Below, in pieces: positions 48,294 to 59,829 of a stretch of 64,000 nt of DNA. The stretch's first letter is position 1. Every line of letters starts with the position of its first letter. The notes below the pieces were generated by a model, which had not been told where the DNA came from, made no database searches, and saw only the letters and a list, made by a program, of their open reading frames with translations. The translations under genes and the position numbers were made by a program. Source of the stretch: Lactuca virosa (lineage: Eukaryota; Streptophyta; Magnoliopsida; Asterales; Asteraceae); NCBI GenBank assembly GCA_928212115.1, contig CAKMRJ010005634.1, forward strand, positions 254,227,372 to 254,291,371. Reading direction: 5' to 3'.

Positions 48294-49032
48294 GCTCGTC
48301 GAGTGTATCTAGCAACTCGTCGAGTTCCTTCAGTGTTTAGAAAAACCGGGAAAAACCCTAGCCAAATCGCCGAGTTATCTAATCCACTCGTCAAGTTCGC
48401 TCAGTATCCCGAAGGTGGGAAAACCCAAACCAACTCCTCGAGTTGGCAGGGCAACTCGTCGAGTTTTCCTAGCCTTAATGCATTCAGACACTTCCAAGTG
48501 AAACCAAAGCCCCAAACTATAGATCTAGTCCCTTAGGACTGAAATACCACGTAAAGTTGCTAGCTTTACGTCCATGCATGGCATCAAGAGGGAAAAATCG
48601 CTCAAATAAGGCTTATCAAGGGACTTAGAGCATGAAGGAGGGCCAATACTTGATAAAGTTGGAGACTTTAAGTCCATGGAGGCCATGAGATGTCCAGATC
48701 TGAAACCATGGCTTCATAACATGCCCAAATCCAAGAATGTTTCTAAAATAAGCTAATAATTGCCATAAACTTTCAAAAGAAGAGATCTAGCAAAGTGATG
48801 ATCAAGATAATGACTTTATACCTTCGAATGTTTGCAATGCTGAAAATCCCGGATCTAAAGCTTATCCCTTCAACTTTGCACCACCAACTCCACACTCCTT
48901 CAAAATTAGGGTTTCATGTTCATCCCTCAACTCGTCGAGTTGGGGCCTTCCAACTCGTCAAGTAGACCTTAAAGATACACAACCATTTAATACTCTACTC
49001 GACGAGTTGGAGCATCCCAAATCATCGAGTTG
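48294..49032 (+). promoter_or_regulatory. ten ACTCGTCGAGT-type palindromes in solo LTR
   Basis: Copies near 48294, 48314, 48365, 48385, 48431, 48452, 48928, 48951, 48997 and 49021, most arranged as pairs about 20 bases apart. Typical forms are CAACTCGTCGAGTTGG, ACTCGACGAGTTGG and the decayed ACTCGTCAAGT. Regulatory meaning is inference from clustering and pairing. Confidence 0.45.
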
Positions 49033-49095
49033 CCCTGAAAATTAATATATATAAAGCTTTAAGTTCATACCTAGGAATCGGGGTGTTACACATTT

Positions 49096-49823
49096 GTTTC
49101 AAAATTAGATTCATTCTCAGATTCATTTTTATTTTATTTTATTTAATTTTTTTCACCCCCTTTGAAAGTTGGATTCCACCTCAGATCCACGAGATCCGAA
49201 CTAATCCATTTGATCCAACTTATTTGGATTCAACTTTCTCAATCCATATTTTTTTTTCTTCTCGAACATTTTTTTGAGATTACCTTTTATTCAAAACCAA
49301 TTTTTATCCAATTCATTTTTTAAAACCAATTAATTGCATCATTCTTTTAAACCCATTATTTTTTTAATACCAATTAATTTTTAAAGCCAAATTTTTTATT
49401 AAAACCAATTTTTTTTTAACACCCACTTTAGTCCCATGGTTCAAGGCTTCATTCTTCTTGTTGATTATGAGTGAATACACATTTATTTCAAATATTATTA
49501 TTTGTGTGTTCTTCCTCTTTCCAAGCAACACGTATTTGTAGTCTCCGATTTATATGCTTCAGAGTTTCAGATCCAATAGTTTTCATTCGGAAACTTGCCC
49601 GATCAACAACGTTTTCCGAGGTTTCGATATTTTCCGAGGTTCACATTTTTACTTCCTTTGGACTGGTTACGTATGGTCTCAAACCATCATTCAGACCGAT
49701 TAGAGGTCTAGAATATTTTACTTCGACCTTGATTACGAGTCATTGGTTGTGCATTGGGAGTTCGGATTTGCATTTCGGTTATCAGCATTATGGTTCTTCA
49801 ACAGCGGGTTTATCATATATACG

Positions 49824-49890
<67 letters not shown>

Positions 49891-50894
49891 TACTTTGTTT
49901 GTTCAGTTCGACAATACATCACCAAGTCTACCCATGGCCGAAAAATAATATCCTCGTTTTTACAGGTAGATGCTCACATCAAGGGAGAACATGCGATACT
50001 CCATCATATCCGACATATTCTCTTTTCCGATTTCATGATTATTTTTTATCTTTATTGCATGGTCGATCAAAAATAGGAGGAGAATGATGAGGATTTCAGC
50101 ATTCATTGTGACTTTTAGAGTTTAGAATCTTGAAGACATATGGGAAAGGAGATGAGTTAGTAATGGAGGTATCTAATTGGTCTTGGGCTATTATCTATAT
50201 GGTAGTAGTCATGTTGATTGAATTCTGATTTTCACTTTATGAGTTGAGAAATCCTCGGTGGAAATCTTGGGCAAGACTTTAGTTCCGGATTCAGATTTAT
50301 TTGGTATTCTTTACTCTAATTTGTTACAGGAATATTTTGGGCGTCTCATTTGTGTTTGCATCTGGATCATATCTTATGATGTTTGAGTTTGGGTTTGTGA
50401 TATTTTGAAGAAAAAGATTATTTTCGCAATGCGGCGTGGGACATATTTTCGATCTTCCGATTAATTTTTTGGCATTGCTAGACCATGTCTTCAGATTCAT
50501 ATTATTTATCATCTAGAGTTCACTTTTGGATGCTTCACATTTTCTGTATGTTATTATTCATAGATTATTTGGTGCATTATCACTCGAGTTCGGAATATTG
50601 AAGAAGTTGTGTGATTCGACGTTGTGCTCTTCAGTTCTACAATCGAGGGGGAGACTGTGAACATGATCGGTTGTTGGGAATTGATCAATTTCGATGATTG
50701 GGGTTTCATATTTTTTATTCATAGATTGGGTTCCTCTATATGTTCTTTGATGTTAGAGATCCTATTGCCGGATTTCGAGATAACGAATGCTTCAGATTTT
50801 CCGAGACACTTCAGCACCAAAACCTGCCTGTCGGATGTTCTGCATTTTATCACTGTTTATTACCCTCACTATTTCTGAGCATTTATGGGAGGAT
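49096..50894 (+). other. internal non-coding region of outer element, last part
   Basis: No gag or pol resemblance. The open frame at 49471-50076 encodes an unrecognised Ser/Phe-rich protein running into a TA microsatellite and is not supported. GGGGGAGACTGTGAAC near 50648 looks like a decayed internal purine tract. The tract used, ATGGGAGGAT (50885-50894), precedes the right LTR. Confidence 0.6.
49827..49888. repeat. (TA)n microsatellite
   Basis: About 60 bases of TA inside the internal region of the outer element. Confidence 0.95.
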
Positions 50895-51218
50895 TGTTGG
50901 AGAATGAAAATGCTCTACAATGATGAGTGATTTATTAGTTTAGAATATTCCCTTGTATGGAAAGCATATTCCCTCCACTAGTATATAAAGTGGAGGTGAG
51001 TGGTCATTTGTTATCATGAGTGCACTTATGTAGACTTTAGTCTAGACAGAGTTTGGATGGGGTCTCTTCCCATCCATGACTGTTTCTCATGTGATATGGT
51101 GTTTTTTTCTATCTATTCATCACCTTTTACTCACATATTTCGTTCATTATTGTTCATATGATTATCTTCTTGATATTATTATTCCGCACCAATCCAACCG
51201 CGAAAATTGATTCCTACA
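50895..51218 (+). repeat. 3' LTR of outer copia-like element
   Basis: 324 bases from TGTTGGAG to TTCCTACA, matching 17915-18238 and followed by ATTCC, the target duplication. Confidence 0.9.
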
Positions 51219-51223
51219 ATTCC

Positions 51224-51350
51224 ACATTTTCATATTTTACAGCAAATACGATAAATAACTTCCTTCTTTTCCCCGTCATTGTAAATTATTATGGATTCTA
51301 GAAACCCCAATTAAAGAGTAGAAAAACATATTCAGAATATGAATGTTACA
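51224..51350 (-). mobile_element. degraded gypsy LTR, right end
   Basis: Continuation of 16730-17914 after the outer element is removed. It ends GAATGTTACA and is followed by ATTCTCCCCCACTTGAA, a polypurine tract on the minus strand. It matches the layout at 58428 (AAGTTACA then ACTCTCCCCTACTTGA, then TTCATCCTCGAAGTC). Confidence 0.6.
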
Positions 51351-52184
51351 ATTCTCCCCCACTTGAATTATATTTCATCCTCGAAATCTATTCTGGCTAG
51401 AAATGTAGAAAATAAACATTATGCACATCTGTTGCGACTTCACCAAAGCAGTCACTTAACTACTACATCCACATGTATGTTGTCGTGACTACTTTGAATC
51501 AAGACAATGACGTCATTACAGCCCCAAACCGATTATACAAACCAAAACCACCACAAATTCTTCTCTCACTACTAACATTCCAATAAAAATTCCTAACGGG
51601 ACCATACATACCATAAACCCCAAATATCACAGTCGCGAACCAAACCCAATACTAATCTCATAAGACCGGGTATCCATGGGTTTGTAACCCTAGAAATCAT
51701 GGTTAAGGACTAGTGATCACCTTTCTGATATAAACATTCCCCAGTCCCTTTGACTAGGAACACTACATTCCATGAAGAAACAAGTATCCAGAACATACCG
51801 ATAATAAACACTTAGCTACCGCCTTATATGGAAACCATGTTCAAAAGACTTCTTCTGTTCATTTGACTTCCTTCCGAGTCACCGTTAACCCACCACTCGG
51901 ACGAGCATACAAACAATGAAACATAACCTTTTTCCGAATCCAAACCCACCGCTCCGACGAGCATACAAAGAATGAAACATAACCATTTTCCGAATCCAAA
52001 CTCTCATTTTGAATTAGGTACACCACCACCTGATAGATTATCGTAGGGAGTTATTCTGAATTCCATGGCTTGACATCTCTACCACCAGTACTCCATTACT
52101 AGAAACCTGACTCTTAAACACTAGCTCTCAAAATAAACAAAGATTCCATGAATTCGGAAGCAAGGAACCTTAGCTGCATAACAA
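51351..52184 (-). other. internal 3' region of old minus-strand gypsy
   Basis: Begins with the purine tract and TTCATCCTCGAAATC wording expected at the 3' end of a chromovirus-type internal region. No pol domain is visible before the next element starts at 52185, so it is either a long untranslated region or eroded pol. A 42-base block, ACCCACCGCTCCGACGAGCA-like, appears twice near 51890-51990. Confidence 0.5.
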
Positions 52185-53675
52185 TGTCTAACACCCATAA
52201 GTTAGGGATATATGACTAAAGTATAAAAGTGTTAAATATTATAATTAAAATCCTCGAGCAGGATAATCATTAATTGTGCACCTTGCTGATTGCTTAATAT
52301 AAGCCTTTTTAGGAAAATTATCGATGAATGATAAATGAATGTTTTGGTAAAGGATTATTTAGTATAAATAGTCATGATAACACTGTGTTAGTCGCGATGA
52401 TGATTTCGTAGATATTAAGAATGCTCAAGTCTGACTTTGTATGAAGAAGTTATGATCATTTGAAGTTTTGCGTTCAATACTATGCGACAAAACACGTCAT
52501 AAAATACAAATCGGATATCAATTTCTTATTGGCCTAGGTAATCTTAAAGAAGGTCATAGTAGTCGTTAAAGCGAAAACGTATATATAAAGAATGCCTATC
52601 TCTGATGTCATAAGAGGATGTTATAATTTTTGAAGTTTCAGTATAGCAATGTGCGACACATAAATTGATTTTTTGATCGATTAATTGTTACGTAAAACAA
52701 TATAAACGAGAGTTGAAGATCTCATGTTTAGGAGTTCGTCGATATAAAGAAAGTCGAGAACAAGGGTCGTATGAAAGAATTATGATTTTTATACGAACTT
52801 TAACACTCTAATCCTCTTAAAAGTTATAACTTTAAAAATAAAGTGAGAATTAATCGATAGAGATTAAATGAAAGTTGTAGTACACGTCGATAGCTACACA
52901 TGGATTTAAAGAATGTCAATAACGAAGCTCGTAAGAGAAAGATATGATTTTTAGAAAATAATTAAATCTAGAAGCGTGCGGCGCATGATGCTTCTAGAAG
53001 ATGGGACGGGAATCTCCAGAATTACAACACATAGTGGCAGGAAGGAGGAGAGACATCGCAGAAGCATGCGACGTAGCTCTGGTCTGCACACAACGCCCCC
53101 ATGTATACCCTCTAAAGACAAGATGAATTCAACCCATTTTCTCACCCCATTCAGCCTCAAATCCTCTAGAAACCCTTCCGCACCCCTAGTCACTATACTT
53201 TCGAGTTTCTGGCTACTTTAGCGAGGCTCTAGAGTGGCTAAGAGATAGAACTTTCGGTTTCAGAGTTTTGCACCAACTATGCTTCAAGTGTAACTTATAT
53301 TTATATTCATATTCATTATTCTGAATCTATAAATAAGATTTCTCAGTGATTCCAAGTCAAAATACTGATTGATCTACTTATGGGAATGATTTCTGGGCTA
53401 GATTTAATGAAACGTTTAAAGTGGGATTTCCAAACAGTATACTTCGAATACCAAATAGACCTTTCCTCAGATATATCTTGATGTAGACATTGGGATTAGT
53501 GAGGAATCGAGGCTATCATTAGTCATCAGGAGTATAAAACTAAGACTTAGTGTTGTGATTACCTAGGTCATATCAAAGAAAAAGCTAAACTGATAGGCGA
53601 AGCGTTGTTTGAATTTTCGAGTCCTCCAGTTTTAACAAGTGAGTGTACAATGATTTTCATCTTACACACAATGAT

Positions 53676-53680
<5 letters not shown>

Positions 53681-53735
<55 letters not shown>

Positions 53736-53764
53736 ATATATCTATATATATATATATATATATA

Positions 53765-53810
<46 letters not shown>

Positions 53811-53822
53811 ATATATATATAT
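53681..53822. repeat. (TA)n microsatellite in LTR of B
   Basis: About 140 bases of TA with TCTATATA interruptions. The Tyr-Ile frames over it are artefacts. Confidence 0.97.
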
Positions 53823-53947
53823 GAAGTGTTTAGATAATTAAATGCTATATGTGCTCATTATATATGATTAAGATGTACTTTGTTTTAATGAAATAACATA
53901 ATATCATCTTTATATGATTTATAATGTATATGTATTTTATAATATAA

Positions 53948-54092
53948 TGGGTAATGATGGGTGATGAGGGATGAAAAATGATGAGGGTGATGGTTGATGA
54001 GAGATAACAAATGATGAGGGCAACACGTGATGAAAGATGACAGATGATGAGGATGATGGGTGATGAGAGATGATGAAAATGATGATAAAAAT
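53948..54092 (+). repeat. GATGA-rich minisatellite in LTR of B
   Basis: Units like GATGATGAGGGTGATGGTTGATGAGAGATGACAAAT repeat with variation about four times. Confidence 0.8.
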
Positions 54093-54765
54093 GCCATGAC
54101 TTTAATAGTACTATGGTACTAACGATGTACTCATATAACAAAGTATAAATGACGACCATTGACTATTCTAGACAGTCCAGTGGAACAAAGGTAGGTTCAC
54201 AACCTGTAGGTGATGAACTACATGTTCATATGATGTGCTCTACTCTTTACTTACATATATTATAGAGTAATCTCCGAAGTAGTATTCTATACTCATTGTT
54301 GTGCGATGATTCTTAGGATAGATCTGTAGAGATGAAGATATAGGAAAATATGGATGGGTAATTCGGTTAATTTTTTGATTGATATAGTTAACTAAAGAAA
54401 TTAATTATATTATTGTGGGTTGAAAACCCTATGTAGTAACCAGGTTTCCCAACCTATGCCAGTCAGTTTATTTGTATCACATGCAGCGGTACATAGGTAC
54501 ATGGATAATGATATTTTGATTTGATGAGTGATTTTTTGGAGATGTAGGCCATTAGTATATTAAGATGTTGTAAGGCCTGTAACGACTATGTTTATGTTTA
54601 TGTTTCTTATATTAGTTATGACATCCCAAGATTTTAATGATCAATGAAAAATAGTTCTTTGGAAATACTTTTTATAGGAAAAAAATTTGTAATATGAAGA
54701 ATAATATGTTTTAAAATAAGCGTAAAGAAAAGGTCTTTTCATGCCGAGAAAATCGGGATGTCAGA

Positions 54766-54778
54766 GTTGGTATCAAAT
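54766..54778 (+). other. primer binding site of gypsy element B
   Basis: TTGGTATCAAATC three bases after the LTR, an iMet-type site with two changes from TGGTATCAGAGC. Confidence 0.7.
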
Positions 54779-55289
54779 CATTAGTTTAAGCGAACTAGGA
54801 ATTATATGGATTTCGAGACTTAGACTAACAATTCTAAGCGATGATCGTGAGATGCGTGTCTATTATATTTTAGGTAGTATACATGAATTGACACATGCAC
54901 TAGCTTACTTTAAGATAATATGCCTAATTTTTTGTTATGTGCTAAATGATTTATATTATAGCATGCCTTAGGTTGGCTACCTAGATTGCTATTACTTGAG
55001 TAGATCTTATGTCTATTGCCGACCATGATTTGGAAATTTTACCTGTTCATGATTCTAAACATATAGTTAATGTGGACTATGCATCTAAACATAACTAAAA
55101 CCTTCTCTAACATAATATACTCACAATTTGGGTACATTGAACAATTTTTTGGTGTATAAAACGTCATGATGAGAACACACATCGAATTAGGAAATGGTAA
55201 AAGAAACTAGCAGCTTTAACCTCAGCTTTTGATCAAGCATGCATTGGAAGTCATGCCATAAGCCGAACCAATCACGTTGACATGAGTTG

Positions 55290-56039
55290 AAGTCATGATT
55301 CGTTCGATGCTAGCTGAGTAAATGGAGGAGACGAGACAACTGCTCCATGGGAATATGAGAGAAGTCATAACACTTTGCTGAACCGGTGCTAAATGAAGGT
55401 TAGTCGGAAGAGGGAAGCTACAGTAGGACTTTTGACCAAGCTGAACCATGAAGGGTTAAAAGGAATAACCTCGATGGAGGAATTAAACAAGATAGATGCA
55501 AGTATAAGGACTTCATGGCTTCAAAACCACAAAGTCTTTTTGGGATCTGATCACTAGTGTAGCTTATGGAATGGATCTATAAAATGGACATGGTGTTTGA
55601 GAGTTGTGACTGTAGCAACAGACATAAGACCTTCGCTTTGGTCAAACAACTAAAGACTGGAGTGTTAATATGGCGGAAGCTGTTGGCTGATACTATGCCG
55701 AAAGGACAAGCCATTAAGATTTATTGGGAGAACTTTTTTTCCGAGTTGAAGATACATTCCTTCTCTTAACAAGATCTTATGGAGATCAAAAATGAAAACA
55801 AAATCTGAAAAAGGGCAATATGAGTGTCAGTGAGTATGCCACAATTTTAACTGAGGAAATGAAGCTAGTTTCTAACTTGGTTGCTACCGAACTTTCCAAA
55901 GTAAAAAGACATGATATTAGACCACTAACGAATTATGGTCCAATGGTGATGCTAGAAACTACTCTGAAGGAAACCATTTTGGCGGCTAGAAAAGTAGAGT
56001 CCCAGATAAAGGAGAATGGACTTGAGAAAGCTGAGGCGG

Positions 56040-56123
<84 letters not shown>

Positions 56124-56495
56124 GTCTAAAGGATCTTCAAGGTTCGATAAGAAGAGTTTATTCTTGAAGTATGACCTCAACGAAAAGAGGATTGGGGGTA
56201 ACAATGAAGCAAAATGGTGTGAGAAGTACAAGAAGAAGCACTTTGGGAGATGTGATGGAGAAGTGACTTGCTATAAGTGTTGAAGGAGTGTCACTGTTCC
56301 AAAGATTATATGTTCAATGACAAGATATGTTACAGATGTAGAGATATGTTAAAAATGTGGAGATAAGGGGCATATATTGAAGGATTTCCCAAAAAGAAAA
56401 ACAAAGCAGCAAGGCCGAATGTGTTGCCAAAGCCCAATGAAAGAGCACTCCATATGATCATTGATAAAGCATATGTCACTGCAGGAGATCAGGAA
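55290..56495 (+). pseudogene. gypsy element B gag
   Basis: Recognisable gag starts near 55510 (F-M-A-S-K-P-Q-S). It continues M-E-W-I-Y-K-M-D-M-V-F-E-S-C-D-C (55566), G-V-L-I-W-R-K-L-L-A-D, and M-S-V-S-E-Y-A-T-I-L-T-E-E-M-K-L-V (55820), the retrotransposon gag core. A GA microsatellite (56041-56120) has expanded within the frame and codes for Glu-Arg repeats. After it come remains of knuckles (K-C-G-D-K-G-H-I-L-K-D, near 56355-56385). Stops and frame changes between the pieces (55556, 55767, 56165, 56280) disable it. Confidence 0.85.
56041..56120 (+). repeat. (GA)40 microsatellite inside gag
   Basis: 80 bases of pure GA in the gag frame, encoding alternating Glu and Arg where intact relatives have a Lys/Arg/Glu-rich linker before the zinc knuckles. 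Confidence 0.97.
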
Positions 56496-56500
56496 TAGGG

Positions 56501-56674
56501 AGCTACTTATCCAAAGTACAAGATATGAAGTAAATGTGTCATATAAATAGTATTATGTGATGTAGCTTGATTTAAGAAGCATAGTGTATGGTGAACTTGA
56601 ATAACATTGGAATCGTTATAAAGAAGTTATATAATCATTATTACATTATACTATTCAAATGTGTTAAGTTGCTA
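56501..56674. other. short spacer between elements B and C
   Basis: No coding resemblance; probably eroded sequence of element B. Confidence 0.4.
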
Positions 56675-56942
56675 TTTAACAATCCAAAAATCCAGATAAA
56701 ATTTTAATTTTTTTAAATACGGTTTACAACAATAAGTTTGATACTAAGAATCCATTACATAAAAACCATCATTTTAATCATCAGAGTATCCATATCAACA
56801 ATTATGGAAAATAGTGGAGAGTGCATGCTGCGCCATCAAGCCGGGCGCTTTCCCTTGGAAGTAGATGCACTTGAAATCACAATACAACTGTAAGGTAACG
56901 CTTAGTGAGTTTTCCCAATATAACACAATAAAATCATACAAA

Positions 56943-57098
56943 TCGGCCCATCCATGGGGTTCAATCAAAACCCAAAACCAGTATGGGCCCCACCCAGGGG
57001 TATATTTCAACCCAATAGATCACAGTGGGCCCCTCCACAGGGTATATTTCAACCCGTCATGTCATACTGGGTCCCCGCCCTAGGGTATATTTCAACCC
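56943..57098 (+). repeat. tandem repeats, unit about 45 bp, in LTR of C
   Basis: Four diverged units of the form TGGGCCCCACCCAGGGGTATA plus TTTCAACCCAAT. The same block starts again in the other LTR at about 63940. Confidence 0.85.
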
Positions 57099-57536
57099 AA
57101 TCATAACATATAACATACAACAACTAACATAAAACATCATGAATATTGGGCCAACATTGATTCCTTAGACTCGACGTTATTGTGAGAAGACTCACCTCAA
57201 CAGCTGAAATCCCTAGTAAATTCTTGGGCTGCGGTATAGAAGAATCCTTATGCTATCTAACAAATAACCCAAGTCAAAATTTGGGTCTAAGACCATGTTG
57301 GTGGATCCAAGCTCTGAGTCCAAATTCCTATGTTATAATTCCATTAGCCATTCTCATATTGGGCCTAGCCATTTGTGGCGCAAATATAAGAATGGGCCCT
57401 AAGGCCCAAAAGGTCCAACTAATCCATTTAAGTTCCAAAACAGAACCCTATGGCTCATGCACTTAGATTAGGTCAAAGCCCAAAACCCATATAAGGACCA
57501 AAGACTAAAGTCCAAAACAAAAAAGCTGTGTGGGAT

Positions 57537-57626
57537 GTACGCCTGGCGTACGTGCTGGTACGTACGACTTACATCGACTGGAAGCAGTATGCACAACGTA
57601 CATGGACGTACGCCAGACGTACGTGC
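57537..57626 (+). promoter_or_regulatory. GTACGCCTGGCGTAC palindrome cluster
   Basis: TGTACGCCTGGCGTACGTGC, then GTACGTACGAC, then ACGTACGCCAGACGTACGTGC within 90 bases. A second, weaker cluster (TGTACGCCCAGTGTACG and GCTACGCCTCGTGTAC) lies at 58247-58335. Position and repetition suggest function; nothing more is known. Confidence 0.4.
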
Positions 57627-58445
57627 AAACCATGGAACACTTCATGCAATGACTTAATGCATTAAGATTTTACGTCCAAATACCAGATCTAAACTCATTA
57701 GGACCTCTATGGCTATGAAGTTGCCAAGTTTAAGCCCTTGCATGGCTACAAGAATCTCAAGGACAAAAATCAAGCCTTTTATGTCCTTTCCTTCATCCTA
57801 TCTTTGGAATGGGGAATAAACAACCTAAAAAATTGCACCTTTAAGAATTGAGATGCCTAAATATGCCTGGAAATGTAACATGGAAGCTTGGGAGTAGCCC
57901 ATACTGACCAAGATCTAAACTTTTTCGTTAAAAAGGAGAAATCTAGCCCTAACTAAGAACTTGAGGAAACATGAGCAAAGATTTAAGATTTATACCTCAA
58001 AGTTGTGCCAAATGAGTAGAAAATGTTGGATCCAGAATTTGGAGACAAAGCTTTCTTCTTGAACCACCTTCTTCACCACCAATGAAGCTCAAAATCTCTC
58101 TAAAAAGTTCGAAAGATTCAAAAATCGCTAGGGTTAGCTAGGAGGGCCGAAATGACAATGGGGGCTGAGGTAAGGGAAAGTCTTGGGGTCATAATGGGGT
58201 TTAAATAGTGTAGAAACCTTAATCACTAGGGTTTTGGTCTGAGCCATGTACGCCCAGTGTACGAAGATGTACATGCATTGTACACACCCTGAGACCACTC
58301 TACTTAGCGTAATAAGGGCTACGCCTCGTGTACTCGAAAAAGTGAAGACTCCACTCTCGGGGACTAAAAGTGACATATAATAAAATTCCAAAGGATAGAA
58401 GCCAACGTGAATAATCTTAGAAGTTACAACTCTCCCCTACTTGAT

Positions 58446-58649
58446 TTAAAATTCATCCTCGAAGTCAGTTGCCCTGAATAATTTAGGGTAGTGCTCCCTC
58501 ATTTTGTCCTCCGGCTCCCACGTCCATTCAGATCCCTTTCGGTGCTGCCCTTGCACCTTAACCAAATTCACCACTATATTACGCATAGACTTAGTCTTTT
58601 GATCGAGAATCGCATTTGTCTTCTCCACATAATTTAAGCACTCGTACAC
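58446..58649 (-). pseudogene. gypsy element C chromodomain
   Basis: The minus-strand frame reads K-T-N-A-I-L-D-Q-K, then N-L-V-K-V-Q-G-Q-H-R-K-G-S-E-W-T-W-E-P-E-D-K-M, ending in H-Y-P-K-L-F. This is a chromodomain-type pol end. The conserved W after V-K-V-Q is Gly, so the fold may be damaged. A normal end follows before the purine tract. Confidence 0.85.
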
Positions 58650-58703
58650 TTAGATATCATCCAACAAGATCACTGATGAGTCGTCTGCTACACATTTCCG
58701 CAA

Positions 58704-59640
58704 CTAAGATATGTGGAAAGTGTTCTGGATCTGACTGAGCTCATCAGGCAACTCCAATCGATAAGCAACTCTGCCCACACAGGCAGTGATCCTGAAAGGA
58801 ACAAAAAACCCGGGTCCCAACTTTCCCCTCTTCTGAAACCGGATAAAACCCTTCCTGGGTGATATCTTTAGTAGTACCAAATCCCCCACTTAAAACCCTT
58901 CGGTGCTCCCCCATGACTCGATGACCAACCTCCCCCCAAAAAACCAGAGTCCTACACCTCCTTCCTTACATCATCTTGAATGGGGGTCGGTCAATACTAG
59001 CATGATAACTTTTGTTGTAGGAGAACTCTGCTAGCGGGAGGTAAGTATCCCAACTCCTTCCGAAGTCTAGTACACATGCCCTGAGCATATCCACGAGTGT
59101 TTGGATCATCCATTCGCTTTGACCGTCAGTCTGGGCTTGATAAGCTGTACTGAAACGTAGTCGAGTGCCTAACTCCTCATGAAACTTCCTCCAAAACCTA
59201 TAGGTGAACCGAACATCACGGTCTGAGACCAGGGATACTGGAACTCCGTGTCTGAACACCACTTCCGGAACATAGATATCTGCTAATTTCTCAGCGGATA
59301 TACTCTCAGCGATCAGAATAAAATGAGCACTCTTGGTCATCCTGTCCACAATAACCCAAATAGAATCAACACCCATCACCGTCTTGGGCAATTTTATGAT
59401 TAAATCCCTGGTGATCTCCTCCCATTTCCACATGGGGATGGGTAACCGTTGGAGCTTACTGTGAGGCCTCTGATGCACGGATTTGACCTTCCTATAGTTC
59501 AAACACCGCTCAACAACTAAGCAACTTCCCTTTTCATTCAGGACCACCAATAGCTCAATCTCAGGTACTCGGTACATCCTCGTGGCCCCCGGATGAATAG
59601 AAAAACTTAGAATTGTGCGCCTCCTCCAGAATCTTCTGCC
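58704..59640 (-). pseudogene. gypsy element C integrase
   Basis: The long frame 58966-59577 carries P-M-W-K-W-E-E-I-T-R-D-L-I-I-K-L-P (first Asp), V-S-D-R-D-V-R-F (second Asp) and D-G-Q-S-E-W-M-I-Q (Glu), so the D-D-E triad remains. The zinc region near 59500-59620 retains C-L-N-Y but has lost part of its cysteines. The GPY-type tail is in 58704-58889 (G-D-L-V-L-L-K-I-S-P, then V-G-R-V-A-Y-R-L-E-L-P). Stops near 58964 and 58889 separate the parts. Confidence 0.92.
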
Positions 59641-59829
59641 TCACCCCACCAAATGCCGAAATCCAAACCCTACCACACTGATTCAATAACCCCTGGCTGT
59701 CTCTGAAAAACAACGAAATATGACCCTTAGTCCACTTAGTCTTCCAATTTTCCTTTTTCAATCCTTCTACCTGAGCCTCCTTAATCATATCCATCAATGG
59801 TGAGGTAACTATCATCCTCAAAAAAATAT

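Larger units (their letters stand above)
47415..49090 (-). mobile_element. solo gypsy LTR, 1676 bp, TSD CATTT
   Basis: Flanked by CATTT (47410-47414 and 49091-49095); ends GGGGTGTTACA. The first bases are TATAACATCC where TGTAACACCC would be expected, which two transitions explain. Inside are words shared with the chromovirus LTR at 56675: AAGCTTAGTGAGTT at 47619 and a tandem repeat block at 47700-47875. Clusters of ACTCGTCGAGT words lie at 48294-48466 and 48928-49032. No internal region exists, so it is a solo LTR. Minus orientation is inferred by analogy with the element at 56675. Confidence 0.75.
52185..54762 (+). repeat. 5' LTR of gypsy element B
   Basis: 2578 bases with TG...CA ends. 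Identification rests on the ends and on the primer site directly after it, because no second copy is in the window. It contains a TA microsatellite and a GATGA-rich minisatellite. Confidence 0.7.
52185..56500 (+). mobile_element. gypsy element B, truncated after gag
   Basis: A long LTR (52185-54762) starts TGTCTAACACCC and ends GGATGTCA, followed by an iMet-like primer site and a decayed gag. Pol is absent: recognisable sequence stops near 56500, shortly before gypsy element C begins at 56675. The rest may continue beyond the window on the far side of element C. Confidence 0.75.
56675..58428 (-). repeat. 3' LTR of gypsy element C
   Basis: On the minus strand it starts TGTAACTTCTAAG and ends GGATTGTTAAA (a decayed GGACTGTTACA). 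It holds tandem repeats (56943-57098) and clusters of GTACGCC/GGCGTAC words near 57537-57626 and 58246-58335. Confidence 0.88.

Noticed and set aside
49471..50076. 201-codon plus-strand frame
   Set aside because: Runs through a TA microsatellite, has no recognisable domain and lies in the non-coding interior of a carrier element.
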